Origin: Bugulina stolonifera
Taxonomy: Eukaryota > Bryozoa > Gymnolaemata > Cheilostomatida > Bugulidae
Direction: 5' to 3'
Length of the DNA: 64,000 bases
Assembly: GCA_935421135.1 (NCBI GenBank)
Contig: OW285196.1
Coordinates: 6,092,001 to 6,156,000 of the forward strand
Part shown: positions 24,166 through 33,245 of the stretch, one piece after another
Numbering within the stretch: the first letter of the stretch is position 1
Layout of the letters: every line of letters starts with the position of its first letter
Notes under the pieces: model-generated
What the model saw: only the letters and a program-made list of their open reading frames with translations
Database searches by the model: none
Told to the model about the DNA's origin: nothing
Program-made: the position numbers and the translations under genes

Positions 24166-25009
24166 GTACATTTATTGATGCGATAATACTTTCTTTGTCC
24201 CAATGCTTCAGTCTAACCCATTGTTAAAGCAACTTCACTGTGCAAAATTGTCACAAACCCGTAATTAGCTAAGCTTTTTATTGCGTGGTCTATAGTAAAT
24301 ATGTGAAAGCTTTTTTGGGCTGAGTCAGACACAGCTCAGTATTGAGTGGAGAGGCGTTTGCAATGGCAGTAAATTTTATCAACTTAAACTGCTGCTAATT
24401 TCCAGGACATTATAATATACACTTCTATTCCTATCTGTCATCGTCCAGGATTTACATTTAATACATCCTCTAATATTTTGTAAGTACACGTACTATTTAT
24501 TTTCCTAATCTTAATCAGTGTATTTTATGCCGTAAAGGAAACCTTGTGTTTTAGAGTGATGCTTCTCAGATTATGTAATAACTACTGGATTAATTGCTTC
24601 ATATTATGATTTAATATTAATGACAGACCTTTTTTGCTATATATTTATGAGTTCTAAAATTATTCTTTTCTAGATACGGCTATTATGTACCATATTTGAT
24701 CCCACTCAGCATTCACAACTGTTATCCTATGTCTGTATATGCATTCTCCTATGAAACAGCAAATTGCGCCACAATGAGTGAGTTAGTGACTAATTTTTTA
24801 TTCTTGTATTTTGCCGATAATTTTCATTTTTTTCAATTGAAATTGTTGCTTTGATGTATGAAACACATTTACTGCATTGACTGTCAAACTGTTATTTATG
24901 AACCATGTTCTTGCACAGATTTTATTTCAACTGTATTTCACAGGTTACGATAGATTTACTAAATAAATATCATATGTTGACTCGACCATCTCATAGTCCA
25001 GCACAATAC
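24166..25009 (+). other. Segment between relic G and the retrotransposon, with exon-like blocks
   Basis: A block at about 24675-24776 is bounded by TTTTCTAG and GTGAGT and reads YGYYVPYLIPLSIHN, then CYPMSVYAFSYETANC. The final part loosely resembles the exon-5 wording of the cluster genes (FKAEYETSC). Two further short blocks with plausible splice borders are at about 24452-24481 and 24920-24943. It may be a decayed distant member of the family or an unrelated exon. Confidence 0.3.
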
Positions 25010-25537
25010 TGTAATAGACGTTGCCCGTTGTGTGCTGCCAGCAAGGCAGAGACACACAACTCTATTACTTTTGGATCCTCCTGAACGCTTGGAAATCTAA
25101 CCTAGGACTCAGCCAGATGTATTGAGGCGGAGATAATTAACCAACTCTAGGGATAATGACACACCAAGGAGTGACAAGGGAACAACTAATTTCCAGATTT
25201 AGTTCTATATTTATGTAATAAATTAGGACAAAGACAATAATAATGTAGTAATAATAAGGTTAAACTCAAAGATAAATATAGTTAATAAATATATACAACC
25301 AAAACCAGTCTCTCTTGTCGGAACCCTCTCTTAGCACTGCTCGTTTTTCCTTCTCTCTATCACTCTTTTGCTCTTCAGCGCTATTCTACAACAAGCACAG
25401 ATATAGCTGTGGATATCTTTGCTTGACTTGACTCCCTCGGTATGAATCGGGTGTTGTGTCAATTTCACGACACAACCAGAGCCCAACCCACCGGAGGGAG
25501 CATGCAATTGGAGCCGCTAAAGTATGATTCTACTACA
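25010..25537 (-). repeat. 3' LTR of the Ty3/gypsy element
   Basis: 528 bp, matching 32504-33031 with one difference at 25150. The end of ORF3 (to 25465) reads into it. Confidence 0.95.
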
Positions 25538-26562
25538 TTCTCCACCCCTAGATGCGAGGCAGGCAGGTGAAGCCTACAGCTAGCATCGATAAAGGCAAGG
25601 TAGTAGCATACGGCGACATTGATATTGTTCATCATTAGAAATGCTACAGCCCTAAAACTAGGATAGCACAATGATGTAAGGTACAAACCCAATTGCATGT
25701 CAAGCAGCATGCTTGCTGCACGAATATGCTGAGGAGCATCGCTCAAGGCTTGTAGGTGGCTTCTGAGCTGTTGTTGAGTGTGAATGGCTGCTTGATACTT
25801 TGACTCCAGTTGGCGGACCTTCTGTTGTAACTCGTCTCTCTCCCTCTTCAGTTCCGCATAGCCCAGGTGTGCTGGATCCATACAGGCTGGCGAGTAGGAT
25901 GAAGTGTTAAATCCTCTTACTGGCATCGTTTCTAGTGGCCGTCGATAAGGAGCTGACGATTGTCTCATATGCCTACGCCGGATGGTTTCCCGAGCATCTA
26001 CAGGAACGGATGAGCGCAGAGAGGCTGTCTCTGTGTTGCTTCTAGCTCTGTCTACCACCGGAAGGACACCAAACTGCACTCCTTTTGGAAGCTGCCATTC
26101 CTCTTTAAACTGTTTGAACCGGGCCGCATCTACCACAAAACATGTGTCCGTCATACATATTACTCCTCCTTCCTTCAAGTGATCCTGCATGGCAGCCTTA
26201 TCCCTGCTGGTGTGCCCACAGGAACAGAACAACTTGCTGAAGTGCAGCTTCACATGGTCTGATAGCTCCCGGCCATTCCCCATAAAGTTGCATAGTTTAC
26301 AGCCAGTAGGTCCTTTGGCCTGGGATGATTGGTGGTCGGTTGCTCTGGTGGTGTACATTCTATACCGTACATTTTTTCTGACTCGTTTTGGGCTGGACGT
26401 AGTACCAATGGCCTTCTCCGTATGACCGGGGTGTACGTCCGTCTGCTCCTGGTCCGATTCCAGCAGGTTGTCCTCCATGATCTGGACCTGAACTTCATTT
26501 GACATGATGGAAGAGATTGAAGGGGATCGAGATACTAAAAAAAGAAAGGAAACTTGTACCAC
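25465..26562 (-). CDS. ORF3 of the Ty3/gypsy element: zinc-finger and coiled-coil protein
   Basis: A 365-codon frame lies after pol, in the position where env sits in retroviruses, but it has no signal peptide or fusion-protein features. It has a C2H2-like finger (C88, C91, H103, H107) followed by a second, irregular Cys/His cluster (C113, C115, H128, C136, C141). A basic Arg-rich stretch follows, then a likely coiled coil (about 235-275, YAELKRERDELQQKVRQLE). A pyrimidine tract ending in AG at 26535-26536 looks like a splice acceptor. The ATG at 26505-26503 follows it, so expression from a spliced RNA is plausible. The frame runs through the polypurine tract and 73 nt into the LTR. The function is unknown; RNA/DNA binding is inference. 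Confidence 0.75.
   Translation of the reverse strand: MVQVSFLFLVSRSPSISSIMSNEVQVQIMEDNLLESDQEQTDVHPGHTEKAIGTTSSPKRVRKNVRYRMYTTRATDHQSSQAKGPTGCKLCNFMGNGRELSDHVKLHFSKLFCSCGHTSRDKAAMQDHLKEGGVICMTDTCFVVDAARFKQFKEEWQLPKGVQFGVLPVVDRARSNTETASLRSSVPVDARETIRRRHMRQSSAPYRRPLETMPVRGFNTSSYSPACMDPAHLGYAELKRERDELQQKVRQLESKYQAAIHTQQQLRSHLQALSDAPQHIRAASMLLDMQLGLYLTSLCYPSFRAVAFLMMNNINVAVCYYLAFIDASCRLHLPASHLGVENVVESYFSGSNCMLPPVGWALVVS
25538..25549 (-). promoter_or_regulatory. Polypurine tract
   Basis: On the minus strand AGGGGTGGAGAA directly precedes the 3' LTR, as needed for plus-strand priming. Confidence 0.85.
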
Positions 26563-26821
26563 CCTATCACGGCCACATTCGACCCCTTAGGTACGGTCGA
26601 ACACCATTCTAGGAGTACAAGCAAAGTTACGCTTTCTATTAGATGGGAAGATCAAGAAGCAGCAATGAGAGTACTCATAATCCAGTAGTTTTTACAACTA
26701 TCAGGCAAACTCGGCACCCCAGCTGTATATGAGGTGTTATGTAATAGGGTACTAGATAGGAGGCAACCTGTCCCACAGCGTGTCACGACCTAGCATGACA
26801 CGATGGTCCCAGGACCCACAC

Positions 26822-28231
26822 CTATGTATACACCACGTAGTCATCTAATCTCTTAGGATGACGAACAGCTCTCCTGGGTCTGTCACTGAGATGACCAGCA
26901 TCGAGGTCCTCCCTCAGTGGACCCAGATCAGGAACGGTCATCCGTTCTATGTCAGCAGTTGGAAAGGCTGACCAGCGGGAGGGCCCGTCCTCCGGCTCAG
27001 AGTCAGCTCCATCAGCTGGATCTATTGTTTGGGAAGGCTGTCCCCGAGAATCATCACAGGCATTGAAGAGCTTCAGTTGACTTTCGTGAACTGTGCCCCT
27101 GCCCTGGATCTTGTAGGTACCATTATTAAATGCCTTCTTTATCGTGAAAGGACCTTGGAACTTTTGCTGTAGCTTCGGGTTGATGCCCTTCTTCCGTCTC
27201 TTATACTGCACTAGTACCATGTCTCCCGGGCTGAACAAGGGCGCTTCCTGGTTATCCGGAGTCCTCACGAGTCTCAACTGCTGTGATCGCAGCAAGGCGT
27301 GAGCCGTATCCAGGCGCTCTTGCAGTTCGGAGGCATACAGGGTACGAGTGGTTATCGAAGTATCGCTTGTTCCTTGGACAAGCTGATCTGGTAATCGGCA
27401 TTCCCTACCAAACATGAGGAAGTTGGCAGTCTCCTGGGTTTTGGAATGTGGTGTTGCACGTAGTGCTCGCATAAGATGAGGCAGCAATTTATCCCAGTCA
27501 TTTTGTTCGCTGCCTGTGCTGAATAACAGCGAACGAAGGGCATCGCCCAACGTTCGGTTACCTCGTTCTACAACACCATTAGACTGAGGATGATAGGGAG
27601 ATGTTCGGGTTTTAGTGACTCTCCACAGCAAGCACAACTCCGACATCAGGTCCCCTTCGAACTGCGCCCCGCGGTCACTATGGATCTCCTCGGGAAGTCC
27701 GAAGTAGCAGAAGACCCTATCATCTAGTGCCTCAGCAACTACTGGTGCGGTAGCATTAGGCAGTGCTATAGCATCTTGCCATCTGGTGAAATGATCCGAT
27801 AACACTAGAATCCACTGATTACCTCGAGCTGTGCAAGGCAACGGCCCAACTAGGTCGATGGCCACTTTCTGCCATGGACGACCAGCGAACAGAGGCCCAC
27901 AGCTCGAGTACTGGTTTAGACCACCCTGCTTGGCTTGTTGGCAAATCTGACAGGTTCTGACTAGTCTGCGCACAGCAGAGGTCATACCTGGCCAGTACCA
28001 AAGGAGCTGTAACCGTTTGAGAGTTTTCATTATCCCAGCATGGGAAAGGATATGGGTGTTCCATATAATGTCCTTCCGCATGGTACTGGGACATACAATC
28101 ACCTCTCGCGGTCGCTGGTTACCCAAAACCCGAGCCACCAGTACGCCATCCTCCCTGATCCTCAACAAGGAGAGCATGGTACTGAGCTTTTTGAGTTCTG
28201 GGCTTCCCAGGCTCACCTTTTCAGGATCCAA
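26822..28231 (-). CDS. pol, distal part: integrase (in frame with the upstream part, separated by TAG)
   Basis: A 469-residue reading from the first Met; the open frame extends upstream to the TAG at 28327-28325. It has an N-terminal HHCC zinc site (H60, H64, C94, C97) and a catalytic D126, D186, E222 triad with the D,D(35)E spacing (IHSDRGAQF, VVERGNRTL). A C-terminal region contains GDMVLVQYKRR and FQGPFTI, as in gypsy-type integrases. It is the same reading frame as 30874-28325. In the family this enzyme inserts the cDNA into chromosomes. Confidence 0.93.
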   Translation of the reverse strand: MDPEKVSLGSPELKKLSTMLSLLRIREDGVLVARVLGNQRPREVIVCPSTMRKDIIWNTHILSHAGIMKTLKRLQLLWYWPGMTSAVRRLVRTCQICQQAKQGGLNQYSSCGPLFAGRPWQKVAIDLVGPLPCTARGNQWILVLSDHFTRWQDAIALPNATAPVVAEALDDRVFCYFGLPEEIHSDRGAQFEGDLMSELCLLWRVTKTRTSPYHPQSNGVVERGNRTLGDALRSLLFSTGSEQNDWDKLLPHLMRALRATPHSKTQETANFLMFGRECRLPDQLVQGTSDTSITTRTLYASELQERLDTAHALLRSQQLRLVRTPDNQEAPLFSPGDMVLVQYKRRKKGINPKLQQKFQGPFTIKKAFNNGTYKIQGRGTVHESQLKLFNACDDSRGQPSQTIDPADGADSEPEDGPSRWSAFPTADIERMTVPDLGPLREDLDAGHLSDRPRRAVRHPKRLDDYVVYT

Positions 28232-28324
28232 AGGTTGCTGAGCTAAAACAGCTTGGTAAACCGTGGCAACATCACCAGGTACTTGCTGGGCTTTTGCAAG
28301 ATCATCAGATCTATGATTTTGTAG

Positions 28325-30874
28325 CTAATCATCAGATCCTATAGGGGTGGTGTTCCGGCTAGTGTTGCCCACGGGGCAAGCACACCCGACCTCCCACCTA
28401 GCTTCATCCCCTAAGTCATCAGGTCGGTTCAGTGGTTTGACTGCGGGGAAGCTGAACTCTCGTTCTTCGGCTTCCCAGTCAGCGATTACTTCTTCTATAC
28501 TCGGCCCACCACTCCGACGAGTTATCCTCTGGCACTGCTTGCAGTCAGTGCAAGGTCGTCGAGATAGGCCATCAGCATTGCCATGTTTGCTGCCTACTCG
28601 ATGTACGATGGTAAACTTGAATTCACTGAGGACTTCCAACCACCTTGCGATCTGGTCAGAAGGCTCAGACCTCCTGAGAAGCCAGATCAACGAAGCATGG
28701 TCCGTCCTGATAGTGAATTGCCGGCCGTACAAGTAGGGTCGATAGTGGTTCACAGCCTTGACCACAGCCAGTAGCTCCCGCCGAGTAACGCAGTAATTTC
28801 TCTCGGGTGGCTGTAAAGTCTTACTGTAGTATGAGATCACCTTTTCTCGTCCTCCTTGGATTTGTGATAACACAGCACCAATTCCGACGAGGGATGCGTC
28901 TGTATCAAGAATAAATTCTTGAGATGTATCAGGATATCCTAGTACAGGAGAAGACACCATAGCCTGTTTCAGTGAGTCAAACGCGTTCTGGCACTCATCA
29001 CTCCATTGAAACTTGTTGCCCTTGGCAGTGAGCTGAGAGAGCGGCTTGGCGATGGAAGCAAAGCCCTCCACATATTGACGATAGTACCCTACCGTCCCCA
29101 AGAATGCCTGCAGTTCAGAAATGTTGCTAGGTGGCAACCATTCGGCTATAGCAGAGATCTTTTCAGGGTCGGTAGCTACCCCATCCTTACTAACCACATG
29201 CCCCAAGTACCTGACCTTTTCCTGGAACAAGTGACACTTGGAGGGCTTCAGTTTCAATCCAGCTGCACGAAGTCGGCTTAATACTTCTTTAAGATGATCC
29301 CAATGATCGTCAAAATTGTTTCCAATCACAATCACATCATCCAGGTACAGCAACAAAGTTTTCCAATGGAGACCATGAAGGACCCTCTCCATCAACCTCT
29401 GGAAAGTAGCAGGTGCATTGGTAAGCCCAAATGGAAGGACTTTCCACCTCCACAAACCACTACGAGTGCAGAATGCGGACTTTTCTTTGGCGTCATCATC
29501 TAGTGGCACCTGCCAATACCCACTCAGGAGATCCAGAGTGGTAAAATATCGGCTACCGGCTAAAGCGTCCAAGCTGTCGTCTATCCTAGGCAGAGGATGA
29601 GCATCTTGGATTGTCGCATAATTGAGGCGTCTGTAGTCGATACAGAACCTCCAGCTGCCATCTTTCTTCTTCACAAGCACGACGGGGGAGCTCCAAGCTT
29701 CGTACGCCGGCTCGATCAGACCTTGCTGATGTAGTTTCTGGACCTGGTTCTCGACCTCAGCCTCCTTCTCCGCCCCTAGACGACGCGGTGCTTGCCGAAT
29801 TGGTATGGTTCCGGGTGCTACCACGATAGGGTGTTTTACCAGGTCCGTTAACCCGACATCTCTTTCTCCACTAGAGAACACATCACTGTAGTTGGTCAAC
29901 AGCTTAGCAATGACTTGCTTCTGGTGTGGTTGACTACAGGTGACAGTCGCTTGTTGATAGAGTGCTTCCAGATGCTGTGGTAAGACACTGGACTCCATGT
30001 TGGAATCCGGACCTGACTCAACACCTGAAACTGAGTCCTGTTCCACTAGTTGACTCGGTTCTACACTGGTGAACGTCCCTAGGACAGTACCGGCTGGTAC
30101 CGTCTTCGTTTGGTTGGACGGATTTATGACTCTGACTAATAAACTTCTGCCCTCGCCACAAGTATTAATGCTAGAAGCTAATGCAAGGTTGAACCTAGTC
30201 ACAGCATTACTGTCTTCTACAATACCCATCGGCGAGCTCACAGGATTGGTAAGTCTGCATTTCACTATTTGCTCTGAACAGGGAGAAATCCTCGCTACGG
30301 AAAGTACTTGAACTTTACTCGTAAATGAGACTCCGTCTTGGTTGGTACAGGTGAGGCTTTTACCGTTCATCACTAAGGTAGACTGACTGAACTGAATGTG
30401 GCAAGTGTTGTCCCGGAGAAATGGCATCCCCAAAATGACATCTGCTTCAATTTCAGCAACCACCATATTGACTATGGCCGTCTCGGACCGGAGCCGAATA
30501 GACAGCTCAATCTGACCATGGAACGGTAAATTGGACCCATCGGCCAGCACTAAGTTTTTTTCAAATGGACCAATGGTGTCCTTGATATGCCTGGGCAACT
30601 GGTCAAAGACCCTCTTCGCCAGAAGATTCAGGGTACTGCCAGTATCGAGCATAACCATGACAGAATTACCCGAGATCTTTCCGGGAAGGTATAGAGCCGA
30701 TGCAGACGTAGCCATGCTGCAGGCTTCAGTAGTTTGTTTCGAACCAGCGTCTGGAAAACTAGAGCAATTAGTCCCCGTGACATCTGGCATGTGACCACAC
30801 TTCCCAGAAAGCGCAGGCTCCGGAACAGGGGTAGCAGGCAGCTTACACCACGAAGGTCGCCTATTAGACGACAT
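28325..30874 (-). CDS. pol, proximal part: protease, reverse transcriptase, RNase H
   Basis: An 849-residue reading from the first Met; the true start is probably by frameshift from gag. The aspartic protease motif is VMLDTGSTLN (D77). RT motifs include RFCIDYRRLN, the YLDD box at 510-513 and the flanking TLDLLSGYWQVPL. RNase H starts near FILDTDASLVGIGAV (about residue 650) and contains the YLYGRQFTIRTDH region. It ends at TAG 28327-28325. The codons after the TAG continue the same frame into integrase, so one nonsense change or a read-through codon interrupts an otherwise complete pol. Confidence 0.95.
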   Translation of the reverse strand: MSSNRRPSWCKLPATPVPEPALSGKCGHMPDVTGTNCSSFPDAGSKQTTEACSMATSASALYLPGKISGNSVMVMLDTGSTLNLLAKRVFDQLPRHIKDTIGPFEKNLVLADGSNLPFHGQIELSIRLRSETAIVNMVVAEIEADVILGMPFLRDNTCHIQFSQSTLVMNGKSLTCTNQDGVSFTSKVQVLSVARISPCSEQIVKCRLTNPVSSPMGIVEDSNAVTRFNLALASSINTCGEGRSLLVRVINPSNQTKTVPAGTVLGTFTSVEPSQLVEQDSVSGVESGPDSNMESSVLPQHLEALYQQATVTCSQPHQKQVIAKLLTNYSDVFSSGERDVGLTDLVKHPIVVAPGTIPIRQAPRRLGAEKEAEVENQVQKLHQQGLIEPAYEAWSSPVVLVKKKDGSWRFCIDYRRLNYATIQDAHPLPRIDDSLDALAGSRYFTTLDLLSGYWQVPLDDDAKEKSAFCTRSGLWRWKVLPFGLTNAPATFQRLMERVLHGLHWKTLLLYLDDVIVIGNNFDDHWDHLKEVLSRLRAAGLKLKPSKCHLFQEKVRYLGHVVSKDGVATDPEKISAIAEWLPPSNISELQAFLGTVGYYRQYVEGFASIAKPLSQLTAKGNKFQWSDECQNAFDSLKQAMVSSPVLGYPDTSQEFILDTDASLVGIGAVLSQIQGGREKVISYYSKTLQPPERNYCVTRRELLAVVKAVNHYRPYLYGRQFTIRTDHASLIWLLRRSEPSDQIARWLEVLSEFKFTIVHRVGSKHGNADGLSRRPCTDCKQCQRITRRSGGPSIEEVIADWEAEEREFSFPAVKPLNRPDDLGDEARWEVGCACPVGNTSRNTTPIGSDD

Positions 30875-30999
30875 GATGGGCTGGTCTGAGGCTAGATCTC
30901 TGTCCCGGGCCCCAATCTGCTTAGAGTCGGTTCTGGTCGTCTCCCGGTAAGAAGTTTTAGGTCTACTCGTTGTTCCGGGAATGGGTGGAGTAGACCTTG

Positions 31000-32427
31000 T
31001 TAGTTTCCCAACTGCTTATCTGCAAGTGGTTTACGCATGTTGTTCTGCCGGGGACAATCCCTCATGAAATGAGAGGGGTCCCCACAGCCGAAGCAAGCTT
31101 GCCTGGTTGTCCTGCTGCCTGGCAGCCCTGTGTCTCTAGGTCTACGTCTTTGTTCCAGGGAGGATAGACGGGCCCCTTGTTGCTTGATAAGCTTACTCTG
31201 CTCTTCAAGTAGAGACATCATATTTGTCAGCACTTTCCCCAGATCACGGTCCTTGGCTTCGTCCTTGGCAGGAGGTGAAGGAGGGCTAGCCCCAACTTGT
31301 GCTAATTTATTCGCTCGTCTGTGAGGTACTGCTGGCGCTCCACTAATTGTGTGGTAACGCTCGGCAGCCTTAATTGCTTCAGAGAGTGTTCTGGGGTGTG
31401 CCACAAGCATGTGACATCTTAGCAAAGGGTCCTCCAGGGCCCTGTCGAAGTGTTCCAGTGCCATCTGATTGGTAACCTCGGTACCGAGCGCACCATAAGC
31501 CACCCTCACTAGTCGTTCCACACGGTTACCCAGGGAGACGTAGGTCTCATCTGGGTAACGGTGCAAGGCGTGAAGCCTTTCACGAGCTTCGGTGGGTGTC
31601 AACCCAAACATGGTTACCAATCGGACAAACACTTCTTCCGAAGAATCAGCATGACCGCACTCTCTGGCTGAACGTTCCAAGCAACCTTGGAGTTTTACTA
31701 ATGTGACTTGGTCATTCCAGTGGCTTAATAGGGCCACCTGCTTGAACTGTTTCACAAACAGGTGTACGTCCCCACTGCCATCAAATCGCGGGGGTTGTAA
31801 TTCCCGGGAAGGGGCACCCACCCGCTCGACTGCATAAGTGAACTGGTTCACCAGCGATTGTAACAACTGATTAGTATCCAAATGGGAATTGGTTCCCACT
31901 GCACGAGTCTCCTCCTGTCCAGCAAGGGAAGGTGCAATGGGCGATTCTGCTAGCATTGGCTCAACTCCGCACCCCAAACCACCTGGTTGCGATCTTCGCG
32001 AATCGCAGAGTGGAGTGGAATGGTGCGGCACCGGTTTAACCTGTCTGGGCGCCGGAGTGGGCGTAACTCTCCGGGGAGGCACAGGTGGAGCTGATGGGTT
32101 TCGACTAACCCTGTGCGCATCGTACACTTCCATAGCAGAAGCTGCCGGTTCCCCAAACACGATGGAGTTAAAAGGGGGCGCTGCGCCCGGCGACGCTGGA
32201 GCCGCGTGACACACAGAGCTGTTGTCCACGTATCGCCGGTAGCGGTCGTCCAAAAACTCCTCTACATCGCGGATGGCCTGACTATTTGTACAACTCCCTC
32301 TATGACTAGCTATGCTGTTATCAATAAAGGTTTCAACAACTTCAGGTGCTAAAAACGGGTTAGTACCTCTGGTCATAACATAAGAATCTAAAAATGGGTT
32401 AGTGTTCTGCCACCCAGCGGCCATCAT
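31000..32427 (-). CDS. gag of the Ty3/gypsy element
   Basis: A 475-residue protein with a central capsid-like retrotransposon gag region (about residues 200-350, with QPPRFDGSGDVHLFVKQF). The C-terminal zinc knuckle C-x2-C-x4-H-x4-C is at 445-458. The N-terminal third is Pro/Ala-rich. The stop TAA (31002-31000) directly follows the slippery heptamer. In the family, Gag forms the particle and binds the RNA. Confidence 0.93.
   Translation of the reverse strand: MMAAGWQNTNPFLDSYVMTRGTNPFLAPEVVETFIDNSIASHRGSCTNSQAIRDVEEFLDDRYRRYVDNSSVCHAAPASPGAAPPFNSIVFGEPAASAMEVYDAHRVSRNPSAPPVPPRRVTPTPAPRQVKPVPHHSTPLCDSRRSQPGGLGCGVEPMLAESPIAPSLAGQEETRAVGTNSHLDTNQLLQSLVNQFTYAVERVGAPSRELQPPRFDGSGDVHLFVKQFKQVALLSHWNDQVTLVKLQGCLERSARECGHADSSEEVFVRLVTMFGLTPTEARERLHALHRYPDETYVSLGNRVERLVRVAYGALGTEVTNQMALEHFDRALEDPLLRCHMLVAHPRTLSEAIKAAERYHTISGAPAVPHRRANKLAQVGASPPSPPAKDEAKDRDLGKVLTNMMSLLEEQSKLIKQQGARLSSLEQRRRPRDTGLPGSRTTRQACFGCGDPSHFMRDCPRQNNMRKPLADKQLGN
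31003..31009 (-). promoter_or_regulatory. -1 ribosomal frameshift heptamer GGGAAAC at the gag/pol junction
   Basis: In the gag frame the codons read TTG GGA AAC TAA, giving the canonical G GGA AAC arrangement just before the gag stop. After a -1 slip the frame is open from GGG AAA CTA to the pol Met at 30874. A downstream stimulatory structure was not folded. Confidence 0.8.
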
Positions 32428-32484
32428 CCAGTCAAATAATCACTCAACCCCAACCTAGCTAAGCAGTTAGAGCGTTCAGAAATG

Positions 32485-32502
32485 ATCCCACTGCTGCCAC
32501 CA
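32485..32502 (-). promoter_or_regulatory. Primer binding site, tRNA-Leu-like
   Basis: One base after the 5' LTR the minus strand reads TGGTGGCAGCAGTGGGA. This is close to the complement of the 3' end of an animal tRNA-Leu (recalled family knowledge, with one or more mismatches). Confidence 0.7.
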
Positions 32503-32503
32503 A

Positions 32504-33031
32504 TGTAATAGACGTTGCCCGTTGTGTGCTGCCAGCAAGGCAGAGACACACAACTCTATTACTTTTGGATCCTCCTGAACGCTTGGAAATCTAACCTAGG
32601 ACTCAGCCAGATGTATTGAGGCGGAGATAATTAACCAACTCTAAGGATAATGACACACCAAGGAGTGACAAGGGAACAACTAATTTCCAGATTTAGTTCT
32701 ATATTTATGTAATAAATTAGGACAAAGACAATAATAATGTAGTAATAATAAGGTTAAACTCAAAGATAAATATAGTTAATAAATATATACAACCAAAACC
32801 AGTCTCTCTTGTCGGAACCCTCTCTTAGCACTGCTCGTTTTTCCTTCTCTCTATCACTCTTTTGCTCTTCAGCGCTATTCTACAACAAGCACAGATATAG
32901 CTGTGGATATCTTTGCTTGACTTGACTCCCTCGGTATGAATCGGGTGTTGTGTCAATTTCACGACACAACCAGAGCCCAACCCACCGGAGGGAGCATGCA
33001 ATTGGAGCCGCTAAAGTATGATTCTACTACA
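32504..33031 (-). repeat. 5' LTR of the Ty3/gypsy element
   Basis: 528 bp, TG..CA, matching 25010-25537 except at 32644. Confidence 0.95.
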
Positions 33032-33245
33032 ATACATACACATGTACAAGTGAATTGGGTACAGTTGTTAGTTCAGTTCATGTATTACCCTGGCAGTATG
33101 CTATGGGTGAACAATAGATTATTTTTAACTAATCACCATTTCATCTCGGATGTAGGGATTAATAGAAATGCGCGATCTATTCCCATTTGAGGATTAGTTA
33201 AATAGCAAACTACAACTTTTATATACGAATCCAAGTACAACTATT
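33032..33245 (+). pseudogene. Relic G, right part: NHL-propeller exon
   Basis: Resumes the propeller exon just where the left part stops. It carries GAATTGGGTACAGTTGTTAG, GTATGCTATGGGTGAACAAT (GMLWVNN) and CATTTCATCTCGGATGTA. A decayed end corresponds to KLRLLNMNTSIVGP. Several indels and stops are present. Confidence 0.75.

Larger units (their letters stand above)
25010..33031 (-). mobile_element. Nearly intact Ty3/gypsy LTR retrotransposon
   Basis: An 8.0-kb element on the minus strand with 528-bp LTRs at 25010-25537 (3') and 32504-33031 (5'). The LTRs start TG and end CA and differ, as far as I can see, at one base (25150 G, 32644 A), so insertion was recent. A 4-bp target duplication ATAC flanks it (25006-25009, 33032-33035). 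The order is 5' LTR, PBS, gag, frameshift site, pol (protease, RT, RNase H, integrase), ORF3, polypurine tract, 3' LTR. RNase H before integrase places it in Ty3/gypsy. No chromodomain is evident at the integrase C terminus. It lies inside propeller relic G. Confidence 0.95.

Noticed and set aside
25465..26562. ORF3 as an envelope gene making the element an endogenous retrovirus
   Set aside because: No signal peptide, fusion peptide or membrane anchor; zinc-finger and coiled-coil features instead.
28347..30794. Plus-strand ORFs across the Ty3/gypsy region
   Set aside because: Shadows of the minus-strand pol gene; composition follows the codon structure of pol.
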